Source of the DNA: Pluralibacter sp. UBA7423
Lineage (GTDB): Bacteria; Pseudomonadota; Gammaproteobacteria; Enterobacterales; Enterobacteriaceae
Length of the DNA stretch: 29,101 bases
Direction of reading: 5' to 3'
Assembly (NCBI GenBank): GCA_002470465.1
Contig: DKMD01000041.1
Location: 22,878-51,978 of the forward strand
Positions within the stretch are counted from its first letter, which is position 1; every line of letters starts with the position of its first letter. Below are positions 19,726 to 29,101 of the stretch, in pieces. Made by a program: the position numbers and the translations under genes. Below the pieces are notes generated by a model. That model had not been told where the DNA came from. It was given only the letters and a program-made list of their open reading frames with translations, and did no database searches.

Positions 19726-19832
19726 GCGCGAGAGGCGACCGGCTTCACAACTACTTGAGAATAAGGGAAATGCTATGTGTGCGCAGGTCCTGCTCCCTCT
19801 CCTGACCCATGCTCAGCCAGGAGAAAGCCAGC

Positions 19833-20762
19833 TCAGGAGGAAGGAGAGACCCAGCTCCGCCCCAGGGCTGAGCCCTGAACGCCATGCTCGTTGAGGTATT
19901 TGTCGAGCTCCACCATCCCCGTCCAGCGATTCTCACACCACAGCGGCGCAAGCAGCGTAGGACGGCGGGCGCTGGCCGAAATCCGGTGATAAACAATATC
20001 TGGCGGCGTATGGCGGATCATTTCTCCGGCAATATGGGTGTAATCATCAAGCTCAATACCCTGAAGCCGTCCCGCTTCCCAGGCTTTAGCCATAATGCTG
20101 CCGGTGACGATGTGCAATGGATGAAGTTTGATGCCGTCCACGCCAGTCTCAACCACTTTTTCCAGCGTCTGCAGACACTCTGCCTGCCCTTCTCCCGGCA
20201 ATCCAACGATCAGATGCGTACACACTTTCAGACCACGCTCACGAGCCAGACGCGTCGTTGCCTGATAGCAGGCAAAATCGTGGCCGCGGTTGATACGATG
20301 CAGGGTTTTGTCCTGCGCGCTTTGCAGACCGAGCTCCAGCCACACTTCGTAACCCTGATCTTTATATTCGCTAAGCAAATCCAGTACGGCCTCTGGCACA
20401 CAATCCGGACGCGTACCCACACACAGGCCAACAATATTCGCCTGGCTGACCGCCTGTTGATACATAGACCGCAGCACCTGGACTTCAGCAAAGGTGCTGG
20501 TATAAGCCTGGAAATAAGCGAGGTAGCGTTTGGCACGATTGACCAGATGAGCCTGATGCGCCAGCTGTTCGGCGATGGATTTATGCTGCTGCGCCTCATC
20601 GGCAAATGAAGCAACGTTACAGAAAGTGCAGCCACCGCGTCCGATGGTACCGTCGCGGTTTGGGCAGCTAAAACCACCGTGCAGCGTAAGCTTATGGACC
20701 TTTTCGCCATAGCGACGCGTAAGATCCCCACCAAACATATTGACTAATTTCTGTAACTGCAT
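19833..20762 (-). CDS. yhcC: Radical SAM protein YhcC
   Basis: YhcC is a radical S-adenosylmethionine protein of the Elp3-like subgroup (TIGR01212-type family); its substrate is not established. In 309 residues the cluster-binding cysteines are C33, C45 and C48 in CPNRDGTIGRGGCTFC. LTLHGGFSC precedes them, and LCVGTRPDCVP and LIVGLPGEG are later family blocks. The start at 20762 (MQLQKLVNMFGG) matches E. coli; a TTG at 20786 would add 8 residues and has a slightly better-placed AAAGG, so the start is not certain. In E. coli arcB lies directly downstream; here the hexosaminidase gene does. The last residues (SWVSPSS) differ from E. coli. Confidence 0.94.
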   Translation of the reverse strand: MQLQKLVNMFGGDLTRRYGEKVHKLTLHGGFSCPNRDGTIGRGGCTFCNVASFADEAQQHKSIAEQLAHQAHLVNRAKRYLAYFQAYTSTFAEVQVLRSMYQQAVSQANIVGLCVGTRPDCVPEAVLDLLSEYKDQGYEVWLELGLQSAQDKTLHRINRGHDFACYQATTRLARERGLKVCTHLIVGLPGEGQAECLQTLEKVVETGVDGIKLHPLHIVTGSIMAKAWEAGRLQGIELDDYTHIAGEMIRHTPPDIVYHRISASARRPTLLAPLWCENRWTGMVELDKYLNEHGVQGSALGRSWVSPSS

Positions 20763-20996
20763 AATCTGATAGACCGCGCCTTTCAAAGAGGTGCAAAGCC
20801 TGCCATTTTTAGTCTCTTTCGGCGATGACCTGGATCAAGCGCTACGGAGACGTCACATCTATTGCATAACCAATCAAGATAACTGCAATTTCATTCACCC
20901 TGAGAGTGATTACTTTTCCTTATGCTGAAGCGCTGTTTTTCGCGATTGCGCTCACAGATAAAAAACAGTGTCATCATGGGCATTAGCGGCGCATGG

Positions 20997-21011
20997 CAGA
21001 ATAATACTCTG
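20997..21011 (+). promoter_or_regulatory. Lrp-like binding site upstream of gltB
   Basis: CAGAATAATACTCTG fits the 15-bp Lrp consensus YAGHAWATTWTDCTR at 13 of 15 positions. Its centre is about 219 bp before the predicted gltB transcription start, close to one of the Lrp sites known in E. coli gltBDF. Lrp activates that operon. Confidence 0.6.
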
Positions 21012-21057
21012 CGATAAAAAAACCTTTCAGCACAGATCGGCGATAATGCGGCTCACA

Positions 21058-21079
21058 GATAGTGAGAGAGATCACATTA
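21058..21079 (+). promoter_or_regulatory. CRP-like binding site upstream of gltB
   Basis: GTGAGAGAGATCACA contains both CRP half-sites (GTGA and TCACA) with the correct 6-bp centre. Its midpoint lies about 154 bp before the predicted gltB start of transcription, too far for direct class I or II activation, so a joint role with Lrp and IHF is more likely. Confidence 0.55.
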
Positions 21080-21187
21080 GGTAGCCGTTTCGTTGGAGGG
21101 AAATGCAATGTAAAAAACCTTAAATTCCTTTTACTATCATAGCACTAACCTACCTATAGCACATTTTTGTATAAATAAGATTGCCAT

Positions 21188-21216
21188 TTGACCTGTGTGC
21201 CGATTCCCGATAACTT
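21188..21216 (+). promoter_or_regulatory. Predicted sigma-70 promoter of gltBD
   Basis: TTGACC (21188-21193), a 17-bp spacer and TAACTT (21211-21216) form a good promoter. Transcription would start near 21223 and leave a 5' leader of about 212 nt. The upstream spacing to the Lrp-like site agrees with the E. coli arrangement. Confidence 0.65.
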
Positions 21217-21239
21217 GAGGATCCGCTGGAAGCTTTCTC

Positions 21240-21258
21240 GATGAGCGGTCTGCTCATC
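21240..21258 (+). other. Hairpin in the gltB leader
   Basis: GATGAGC and GCTCATC (21240-21246 and 21252-21258) form a perfect 7-bp stem with a 5-nt loop. The stem contains the ATG of a 10-codon ORF (21241-21273, MSGLLIIFMQ), so folding would hide that start. Confidence 0.5.
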
Positions 21259-21340
21259 ATATTTATGCAGTAATTGAGATTCCCTCTGAAGCAAGTCCTC
21301 AATACTTGTTTACCGATGCGAAAGGATTGTAAGAGGGCGA

Positions 21341-21433
21341 ATGTGTGGCCATAGGCCCCACCGCCTTACTCTTTCTGCGCCTGCGCGCAATCGGTGTCGG
21401 AGTGTGTCCGTAGAGCCTGGGGAGGTTCACTGA
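21341..21433 (+). CDS. Possible 30-codon upstream ORF of gltB
   Basis: An ATG at 21341, preceded by AAGAGGG, opens a 30-codon frame rich in Arg, His, Pro and Ser (begins [11 protein letters not shown]). It ends with TGA at 21431-21433, one base before the gltB ATG (TGATATG). This spacing would allow ribosomes ending the small ORF to restart on gltB. It is not in the gltB frame, which is closed by TAG at 21411-21413. No known family was recognised; it could be chance. Confidence 0.25.
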   Translation: MCGHRPHRLTLSAPARNRCRSVSVEPGEVH

Positions 21434-21434
21434 T

Positions 21435-24400
21435 ATGTTGTACGATAAATCCCTTGAGAGGGATAACTGTGGTTTCGGCCTGATCGCCCACATAGAAGGC
21501 GAACCTAGCCACAAGGTAGTGCGTACCGCCATTCACGCACTGGCCCGCATGCAGCACCGTGGTGCGATCCTTGCCGATGGTAAAACCGGCGATGGTTGCG
21601 GCCTGCTGCTGCAAAAACCGGATCGCTTCTTCCGCCTGGTGGCCGAAGAGCACGGCTGGCGTTTAGCCAAAAACTACGCCGTCGGGATGCTGTTCCTGAA
21701 TAAAGACGCTGAGCTGGCTGCTGCTTCTCGCCGCGTAGTCGAAGAAGAATTGCAGCGCGAAACCCTGTCGATTGTTGGCTGGCGCGACGTACCAACCAAT
21801 GAAGGGGTGCTCGGTGAAATCGCCCTCTCCTCGCTGCCGCGCATCGAACAAATCTTCGTTAACGCCCCGGCAGGCTGGCGCCCCCGGGATATGGAACGCC
21901 GTCTGTTCATCGCCCGCCGCCGCATTGAAAAGCGTCTTCAGGAGGACAAAGACTTCTACGTATGCAGTCTGTCTAACCTGATCAACATCTACAAAGGTCT
22001 GTGTATGCCGGCGGATTTGCCGCGTTTCTACCTGGACCTCGCGGACCTGCGTCTGGAATCGGCCATTTGCCTGTTCCACCAGCGCTTCTCCACCAACACC
22101 GTGCCGCGCTGGCCGCTGGCCCAGCCGTTCCGCTATCTGGCTCACAACGGTGAGATCAACACCATCACCGGTAACCGCCAGTGGGCGCGCGCACGTACCT
22201 ACAAATTCCAGACGCCGCTTATTCCGGATCTGCACGACGCCGCACCGTTCGTTAACGAAACGGGTTCTGACTCAAGCTCCATGGATAACATGCTCGAGCT
22301 GCTGCTGGCAGGTGGGATGGATATCGTGCGCGCCATGCGTCTGCTCGTTCCACCAGCCTGGCAGAACAACCCGGACATGGATACTGACCTGCGCGCCTTC
22401 TTCGACTTCAACTCCATGCACATGGAGCCGTGGGACGGCCCGGCAGGCATCGTCATGTCCGACGGACGCTACGCAGCCTGTAACCTCGATCGTAACGGCC
22501 TGCGCCCGGCGCGCTACGTCATCACCAAAGACAAGCTCATCACCTGCGCCTCTGAAGTCGGGATCTGGGACTACCAGCCGGACGAAGTGGTCGAAAAAGG
22601 CCGCGTTGGCCCAGGTGAGCTGATGGTAATCGACACCCGCGCGGGCCGTATTCTGCACTCCGCGGAAACGGACCACGATCTGAAAATCCGTCACCCGTAC
22701 AAAGAGTGGATGGAGAAAAACGTTCGCCGTCTGGTGCCGTTTGAAGATCTGCCAGACGAAGACGTCGGCAGCCGCGAGCTGGACGACGACGCGCTTGCCA
22801 GCTACCAGAAGCAGTTTAACTACAGCGCCGAAGAGCTGGATTCCGTGATTCGCGTGCTGGGCGAAAACGGCCAGGAGGCCGTCGGCTCAATGGGTGACGA
22901 CACCCCATTTGCCGTGCTCTCCAGCCAGCCTCGTATCATTTACGACTACTTCCGTCAGCAGTTTGCGCAGGTAACCAACCCGCCAATCGACCCGCTGCGT
23001 GAAGCGCACGTAATGTCGCTCGCCACCAGCATTGGCCGCGAAATGAACGTCTTCTGTGAAGCGGAAGGCCAGGCGCACCGCCTGAGCTTCAAATCACCGA
23101 TCCTGCTCTACTCCGATTTCAAACAGCTGACGACGATTCAGGAAGAGCACTACCGAGCTGATACCCTCGATATCACTTTTGATGTAAACGAAGCGAGCCT
23201 CGAAGAGACCGTTAATGCGCTGTGCGACAAGGCAGAGCAAATGGTGCGTAACGGCACCGTGCTGCTGGTGCTCTCTGACCGCAATATCGCCAAAAACCGT
23301 CTGCCGGTACCTGCGCCGATGGCGGTGGGTGCGATTCAGACGCGCCTGGTTGATAAGAGCCTGCGCTGTGACGCCAACATCATCGTTGAAACCGCAAGCG
23401 CTCGCGACCCGCATCACTTTGCGGTGCTGCTGGGCTTCGGTGCAACGGCGATTTACCCGTATCTTGCTTACGAAACGCTGGCGAAGCTCGTCGACACCAA
23501 AGCCATCGAGAAAGATTACCGCCACGTGATGCTGAACTACCGCAACGGCATCAACAAAGGCCTGTACAAAATCATGTCCAAAATGGGCATCTCGACCATT
23601 GCCTCTTACCGCTGCTCGAAGCTGTTTGAAGCGGTGGGCCTGCATGACAGCGTCGCAAATCTCTGTTTCCAGGGCGTGGTCAGCCGTATTGGCGGCGCAG
23701 GCTTTGAAGACTTCCAGCAGGATCTGCTGAACCTCTCTAAGCGTGCCTGGCTGGCGCGTAAGCCGCTCGATCAGGGTGGTTTGCTGAAGTACGTTCACGG
23801 TGGTGAATACCACGCCTACAATCCGGACGTGGTACGCACGCTGCAGCAGGCCGTTCAGAGCGGTGAATACAGTGACTATCAGCAGTATGCAAAACTGGTC
23901 AACGAGCGCCCGGCGGCAACGCTGCGCGATCTGCTGGTCATCACTCCAGGCACTGAAGCCGTCAGCATTAGCGAAGTTGAGCCTGCGACTGAGCTGTTCA
24001 AACGCTTTGATACTGCGGCAATGTCCATCGGTGCACTGAGCCCGGAAGCCCACGAAGCGCTGGCGGAAGCCATGAACAGCATCGGCGGTAACTCCAACTC
24101 CGGTGAAGGCGGCGAAGATCCGGCGCGTTACGGCACCAATAAAGTCTCGCGCATCAAGCAGGTCGCTTCCGGCCGCTTTGGCGTGACGCCAGCGTACCTG
24201 GTCAACGCCGACGTGATTCAGATTAAAGTCGCTCAGGGGGCAAAACCAGGCGAAGGCGGTCAGCTTCCGGGTGATAAAGTCACGCCGTACATCGCTAAAC
24301 TGCGTTATTCCGTGCCGGGCGTAACGCTGATTTCCCCGCCACCGCACCACGATATCTACTCTATCGAGGATCTGGCGCAGCTGATTTTCGATCTGAAACA

Positions 24401-25895
24401 GGTCAATCCGAAAGCGATGATCTCCGTGAAGCTGGTTTCCGAACCGGGCGTCGGCACCATCGCTACCGGCGTCGCGAAAGCCTACGCAGATTTGATCACC
24501 ATCGCCGGCTATGACGGCGGCACCGGTGCAAGCCCGCTCTCTTCCGTGAAATACGCAGGCTGCCCTTGGGAACTTGGCCTGGTGGAAACCCAGCAGGCGC
24601 TGGTTGCCAACGGCCTGCGTCACAAAATTCGTCTCCAGGTGGATGGCGGTCTTAAAACCGGTGTCGATATCATCAAGGCGGCAATTCTGGGTGCAGAAAG
24701 CTTCGGCTTCGGCACCGGCCCGATGGTTGCGCTGGGCTGTAAATACCTGCGTATTTGCCACCTGAACAACTGCGCAACCGGCGTGGCAACTCAGGATGAA
24801 AAACTGCGTAAGAACCATTACCACGGCCTGCCGTTCAAAGTGACCAACTACTTTGAATTTATCGCCCGCGAAACTCGCGAGCTGATGGCGCAGCTTGGCG
24901 TGAAGCGTCTGGTAGATCTGATTGGCCGTACCGACCTGCTTAAAGAGCTGGACGGTTTCACCGCCAAACAGCAGAAGCTGGATCTGGCGAAACTGCTGGA
25001 AACCGCCGAGCCGCATCCGGGTAAGGCGCTTTACTGCACCGAGAACAACCCACCGTTCGACAACGGCGTGCTGAACGCGCAGCTCTTGCAGCAGGCGAAG
25101 TCGTACGTGGATGACAAGCAGAGCAAAACGTTCTGGTTTGATATCCGCAACACCGACCGTTCAGTGGGCGCGTCACTGTCAGGCTATATCGCCCAGACAC
25201 ATGGCGATCAGGGTCTGGCTTCAGACCCGATCAAGGCTCACTTCAGCGGCACCGCAGGCCAGAGCTTCGGCGTGTGGAACGCAGGCGGCGTGGAGCTGTA
25301 CCTGACCGGCGATGCCAACGACTACGTCGGGAAAGGCATGGCGGGCGGCCTGCTGGCAATTCGTCCTCCGGTCGGCTCTGCCTTCCGCAGCCACGAAGCG
25401 AGCATCATCGGTAACACCTGCCTGTATGGCGCAACCGGCGGTCGTCTGTACGCAGCAGGCCGCGCGGGCGAACGTTTCGGCGTGCGTAACTCCGGTGCAA
25501 TTACCGTGGTCGAAGGCATTGGCGACAACGGCTGTGAGTACATGACGGGCGGTATCGTCTGTGTGCTCGGCAGAACCGGCGTCAACTTTGGCGCAGGCAT
25601 GACCGGTGGTTTTGCTTATGTCCTGGATGAAGATGGTGATTTCCGCAAACGCGTGAACCCGGAACTGGTGGAAGTGCTGGACGTTGACTCCCTGGCTATC
25701 CATGAAGAGCACCTGCGCGGGCTTATCACTGAACACGTTCAGCTGACGGGCTCCTCGCGCGGCGAAGAGATTCTGGCGAACTGGCCAGCGTTCTCCGCGA
25801 AATTTGCTCTGGTTAAACCGAAGTCCAGCGATGTCAAAGCACTGTTGGGTCACCGTAGTCGTAGCGCAGCTGAGCTGCGCGTGCAGGCGCAGTAA
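21435..25895 (+). CDS. gltB: Glutamate synthase [NADPH] large (alpha) subunit
   Basis: GltB, with GltD, converts glutamine and 2-oxoglutarate to two glutamates. The 1486 residues equal the E. coli enzyme. An 11-residue propeptide ([11 protein letters not shown]) is removed to expose catalytic C12 (CGFGLIAH) of the Ntn-type glutaminase domain (about 12-430). A central domain precedes the FMN-binding synthase barrel (about 790-1200), which holds the ammonia-to-glutamate site. The [3Fe-4S] cysteines are C1102, C1108 and C1113 ([12 protein letters not shown]). The C-terminal beta-helix is rich in glycine ([11 protein letters not shown]). GGGGAGG is the ribosome-binding site. Regulation by Lrp and CRP is suggested by upstream sites. 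Confidence 0.98.
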   Translation: MLYDKSLERDNCGFGLIAHIEGEPSHKVVRTAIHALARMQHRGAILADGKTGDGCGLLLQKPDRFFRLVAEEHGWRLAKNYAVGMLFLNKDAELAAASRRVVEEELQRETLSIVGWRDVPTNEGVLGEIALSSLPRIEQIFVNAPAGWRPRDMERRLFIARRRIEKRLQEDKDFYVCSLSNLINIYKGLCMPADLPRFYLDLADLRLESAICLFHQRFSTNTVPRWPLAQPFRYLAHNGEINTITGNRQWARARTYKFQTPLIPDLHDAAPFVNETGSDSSSMDNMLELLLAGGMDIVRAMRLLVPPAWQNNPDMDTDLRAFFDFNSMHMEPWDGPAGIVMSDGRYAACNLDRNGLRPARYVITKDKLITCASEVGIWDYQPDEVVEKGRVGPGELMVIDTRAGRILHSAETDHDLKIRHPYKEWMEKNVRRLVPFEDLPDEDVGSRELDDDALASYQKQFNYSAEELDSVIRVLGENGQEAVGSMGDDTPFAVLSSQPRIIYDYFRQQFAQVTNPPIDPLREAHVMSLATSIGREMNVFCEAEGQAHRLSFKSPILLYSDFKQLTTIQEEHYRADTLDITFDVNEASLEETVNALCDKAEQMVRNGTVLLVLSDRNIAKNRLPVPAPMAVGAIQTRLVDKSLRCDANIIVETASARDPHHFAVLLGFGATAIYPYLAYETLAKLVDTKAIEKDYRHVMLNYRNGINKGLYKIMSKMGISTIASYRCSKLFEAVGLHDSVANLCFQGVVSRIGGAGFEDFQQDLLNLSKRAWLARKPLDQGGLLKYVHGGEYHAYNPDVVRTLQQAVQSGEYSDYQQYAKLVNERPAATLRDLLVITPGTEAVSISEVEPATELFKRFDTAAMSIGALSPEAHEALAEAMNSIGGNSNSGEGGEDPARYGTNKVSRIKQVASGRFGVTPAYLVNADVIQIKVAQGAKPGEGGQLPGDKVTPYIAKLRYSVPGVTLISPPPHHDIYSIEDLAQLIFDLKQVNPKAMISVKLVSEPGVGTIATGVAKAYADLITIAGYDGGTGASPLSSVKYAGCPWELGLVETQQALVANGLRHKIRLQVDGGLKTGVDIIKAAILGAESFGFGTGPMVALGCKYLRICHLNNCATGVATQDEKLRKNHYHGLPFKVTNYFEFIARETRELMAQLGVKRLVDLIGRTDLLKELDGFTAKQQKLDLAKLLETAEPHPGKALYCTENNPPFDNGVLNAQLLQQAKSYVDDKQSKTFWFDIRNTDRSVGASLSGYIAQTHGDQGLASDPIKAHFSGTAGQSFGVWNAGGVELYLTGDANDYVGKGMAGGLLAIRPPVGSAFRSHEASIIGNTCLYGATGGRLYAAGRAGERFGVRNSGAITVVEGIGDNGCEYMTGGIVCVLGRTGVNFGAGMTGGFAYVLDEDGDFRKRVNPELVEVLDVDSLAIHEEHLRGLITEHVQLTGSSRGEEILANWPAFSAKFALVKPKSSDVKALLGHRSRSAAELRVQAQ

Positions 25896-27323
<1,428 letters not shown>

Positions 27324-27353
27324 TCCGCCTAAGGATACCCTGTCTGAAAGAAT

Positions 27354-27388
27354 AAAAGCCCGGCTTGCTGATGCAGCCGGGCTTTTTT
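27354..27388 (+). terminator. Intrinsic terminator of gltBD (bidirectional)
   Basis: AAAAGCCCGGCT and AGCCGGGCTTTT form a 12-bp stem followed by TTTTTT on the plus strand. The minus strand also runs into a T-rich tail (TTTTATTCTTT). It ends gltBD and can act as a second stop for sspAB transcripts. Confidence 0.93.
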
Positions 27389-27399
27389 ACGTTTTCAAG

Positions 27400-27432
27400 G
27401 TACAAATGAAAACAGGCCCGAATGGGCCTGTT
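27400..27432 (-). terminator. Intrinsic terminator of sspAB
   Basis: The minus strand has AACAGGCCC / GGGCCTGTT (9 bp, loop ATTC) followed by TTCATTTG, just after the sspB stop codon. It has a good stem and a moderate T tail. Confidence 0.75.
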
Positions 27433-27437
27433 GAGGA

Positions 27438-27932
27438 TTACTTCACTACGCGTAGCGCCGGACGACCACCGCGTGGCGGCGGCGTGTCGTCAGGATCGTT
27501 ATCATCATCGCCGTCTGGCTTATCGCCATCGATGACTGACATCACGGTTTCGTTTTCTGCGCCGGTTTCCGCGTCGTCATTGACGTGAATACCGTCTTCA
27601 TCGTACGCCGCTTCCGGCTCGAACATGGTGCCTGCGCCGTTTTCACGGGCATAGATTGCCAGCACGGCCGCCATAGGTACTTCAACCTGGCGCGGTACGC
27701 CGCCAAAACGCGCATTAAAGCGCACTTCGTCGTTAGCCAGCTCAAGGTTGCCTACCGCACGCGGCGCAATGTTCAGTACGATTTGCCCGTCACGCGCGTA
27801 TTCCATCGGAACACGTACGCCCGGTAACGTCACGTCTACCACCAGATGAGGCGTCAGCTGGTTATCCAGCAGCCATTCATAGAATGCCCGCAGCAGATAA
27901 GGGCGACGTGGCGTCAGCTGTGACACATCCAT
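27438..27932 (-). CDS. sspB: ClpXP protease specificity-enhancing factor SspB
   Basis: SspB is the adaptor that binds ssrA-tagged proteins and delivers them to ClpXP. The 164 residues comprise a conserved substrate-binding domain (about 1-110, with YEWLLDNQLTPHLVVD, NIAPRAVGNLELAND and FNARFGG). A flexible acidic linker follows. The C-terminal ClpX-docking tail is RGGRPALRVVK. E. coli SspB has 165 residues; the differences are in the linker. It lies 4 bp downstream of sspA and is probably co-transcribed with it. In K-12, dcuD and the nan genes separate it from gltD; here only 114 bp do. Confidence 0.97.
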   Translation of the reverse strand: MDVSQLTPRRPYLLRAFYEWLLDNQLTPHLVVDVTLPGVRVPMEYARDGQIVLNIAPRAVGNLELANDEVRFNARFGGVPRQVEVPMAAVLAIYARENGAGTMFEPEAAYDEDGIHVNDDAETGAENETVMSVIDGDKPDGDDDNDPDDTPPPRGGRPALRVVK

Positions 27933-27936
27933 TCAG

Positions 27937-28575
27937 TTAGCCCCGACCGAGGCGCATTTCACGCTCGGCTTCAGTTAAGGAAGCGAGGAAGGAATCACGT
28001 TCGAAAACGCGAGTCATATACGCTTTCATCTCTTTAGAACCGGTACCGATCAGCTCAATGCCCATGACCGGCAGGCGCCACAGCAGCGGTGCAAGGTAGC
28101 AGTCGACCAGGCTGAACTCATCGCTCAGGAAATACGGCTTCTGCGTGAAGACCGGCGCAATCGCCAGCAGCTCTTCGCGCAGCTGTTTGCGGGCAGTTTC
28201 TGCCTGAGCAGCCGTACCGTTCATGACGGTATTCATCAGCGAGTACCAGTCTTTTTCGATGCGGTGCATATACAGACGGCTTTCACCACGCGCCACCGGG
28301 TAAACCGGCATCAGCGGCGGGTGCGGAAAACGCTCGTCCAGATATTCCATAATGATGCGAGATTCCCACAGGGTCAGCTCGCGATCCACCAGTGTCGGTA
28401 CGCTTTGATTCGGGTTGAGGTCAATCAGATCCTGAGGTGGATTGTCCTTCTCCACATGCTCAATCTCAAAGCTGACACCCTTTTCGGCCAGCACAATGCG
28501 GACCTGATGGCTATAGATGTCAGTAGGACCAGAAAACAGCGTCATTACCGAACGTTTGTTGGCAGCGACAGCCAT
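27937..28575 (-). CDS. sspA: Stringent starvation protein A
   Basis: SspA is an RNA-polymerase-associated regulator with a glutathione S-transferase fold. In E. coli it lowers H-NS levels in stationary phase, promotes acid tolerance and is needed for P1 late genes. The 212 residues show the thioredoxin-like N-terminal domain (MTLFSGPTDIYSHQVRIVLAEKGV; NQSVPTLVDRELTLWESRIIMEYLDE) and the helical GST C-terminal domain (PYFLSDEFSLVDCYLAPLLWRLP). The PHP surface patch implicated in polymerase binding (FPHPPLMPVYP) is intact. GGAGG precedes the ATG. Confidence 0.97.
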   Translation of the reverse strand: MAVAANKRSVMTLFSGPTDIYSHQVRIVLAEKGVSFEIEHVEKDNPPQDLIDLNPNQSVPTLVDRELTLWESRIIMEYLDERFPHPPLMPVYPVARGESRLYMHRIEKDWYSLMNTVMNGTAAQAETARKQLREELLAIAPVFTQKPYFLSDEFSLVDCYLAPLLWRLPVMGIELIGTGSKEMKAYMTRVFERDSFLASLTEAEREMRLGRG

Positions 28576-28827
28576 GAAAACCTCCAGGTATATTCAGAAT
28601 TTTTACTGCTACCCGCCACAACATGTGACCGGCCAGTGGTAAAGCCCCGTAAGCGTCGAACGACATTCCTGTTCAAAAAACAAAAAATGAACAACCGCCT
28701 GCATTTGGGCACAAAATTGGATGATAGTTTACCAGATTTTGATGGATTTGTGTTGAGGCGATTCTGGAAATGCTGAAAAAGGATGAAAAGAGAGTGGAGG
28801 ATTGTGGATAACGCCGGTTTTATTCAT
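28576..28827 (-). promoter_or_regulatory. sspA promoter and leader region
   Basis: This 252-bp gap has no ORF of interest. On the minus strand TGGTAAACT (28734-28726) is an extended -10 type element without a good -35. It would give an sspA leader of about 145 nt. The terminator of rpsI lies at the upstream edge, so sspAB needs its own promoter here. Confidence 0.4.
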
Positions 28828-28854
28828 AAAAAAACCCGCCGAAGCGGGTTTTTT
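28828..28854 (-). terminator. Intrinsic terminator of rplM-rpsI
   Basis: On the minus strand AAAAAACCCGC, a TTCG tetraloop and GCGGGTTTTTTT make a classical intrinsic terminator, 30 bp after the rpsI stop codon. It separates the ribosomal operon from sspA. Confidence 0.95.
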
Positions 28855-28884
28855 CGCCAATTGTTCTGCATAAGCAGAAACCAA

Positions 28885-29101
<217 letters not shown>

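Larger units (their letters stand above)
20787..21434. promoter_or_regulatory. yhcC-gltB divergent regulatory region (648 bp)
   Basis: No gene longer than 30 codons is evident here. In E. coli the matching region carries the gltBDF promoter, controlled by Lrp, IHF, CRP and ArgR. From left to right I see an FNR-like half-palindrome near yhcC (20825-20838), a weak ARG-box-like stretch (20882-20899), an Lrp-like site (20997-21011) and a CRP-like site (21058-21079). After an AT-rich stretch (21107-21180) come the gltB promoter (21188-21216) and a structured leader with small ORFs. Confidence 0.75.

Noticed and set aside
14759..19832. Genomic island or prophage carrying argI and hexosaminidase
   Set aside because: No integrase, transposase, tRNA end or attachment repeat was seen, the base composition looks like that of the neighbours, and miaE, rraB and argI are core genes. 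A chromosomal rearrangement fits better.
21361..21434. N-terminal extension of GltB
   Set aside because: A TAG at 21411-21413 closes the gltB frame upstream, and the mature enzyme begins at C12 of the chosen start.
23094..25016. 640-codon open frame on the minus strand inside gltB
   Set aside because: It is an antisense frame kept open by the codon bias of gltB. The translation shows no recognisable family and there is no ribosome-binding site of note.

Overview
The window looks like chromosomal DNA of an enterobacterium (Enterobacteriaceae). The predicted proteins read as close orthologues of E. coli K-12 proteins, at the same or nearly the same lengths, and most blocks keep E. coli gene order. 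A miaE gene, which E. coli K-12 lacks but Salmonella and many Enterobacter, Klebsiella and Citrobacter relatives have, argues against E. coli. An Enterobacter/Leclercia/Lelliottia-like genus is plausible, but I cannot fix the genus by eye. No phage, insertion sequence, tRNA, CRISPR array or plasmid function was seen.

Layout. (1) 1-3432: the 5' part of rplU, divergent ispB, sfsB, then murA-ibaG on the minus strand. (2) 3557-6659 minus: mlaFEDCB, the inner-membrane and periplasmic part of the Mla lipid-transport system. (3) 6868-14758 plus: yrbG-kdsD-kdsC-lptC-lptA-lptB-rpoN-hpf-ptsN-rapZ-npr. This run covers Kdo synthesis, LPS export, sigma-54 and the nitrogen-related PTS. (4) 14805-19655: miaE and rraB (minus), argI (plus, with two textbook ARG boxes), and a secreted GH20 beta-N-acetylhexosaminidase (minus). 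(5) 19833-27323: yhcC (minus), a 650-bp regulatory region, then gltB-gltD (plus; glutamate synthase). (6) 27438-29101 minus: sspB, sspA and the 3' part of rpsI.

Blocks 1-3, 5 and 6 match the E. coli 72-min region, but block 4 does not belong there. In E. coli, npr is followed by yrbL-mtgA-elbB-arcB-yhcC. Here those four genes are replaced by a block whose E. coli counterpart (argI-rraB) lies near 96.5 min, about as far from oriC on the other replichore and with the orientation expected after an origin-symmetric inversion. The gltF-yhc-nan-dcuD genes that separate gltD from sspB in K-12 are also absent. Placement of block 4 is the most unusual large-scale feature.

At the fine scale the most interesting stretch is the gltB leader. 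It has a predicted sigma-70 promoter about 220 nt upstream of gltB, good Lrp-like and CRP-like sites further upstream, a hairpin containing a 10-codon ORF, and a 30-codon ORF that ends one base before the gltB start. Functionally the window joins envelope biogenesis (MurA, Mla, Kds, Lpt, IspB) with nitrogen metabolism (RpoN, PtsN, NPr, ArgI, GltBD). I found no clear new multi-gene system; most of the window is conserved core genome.
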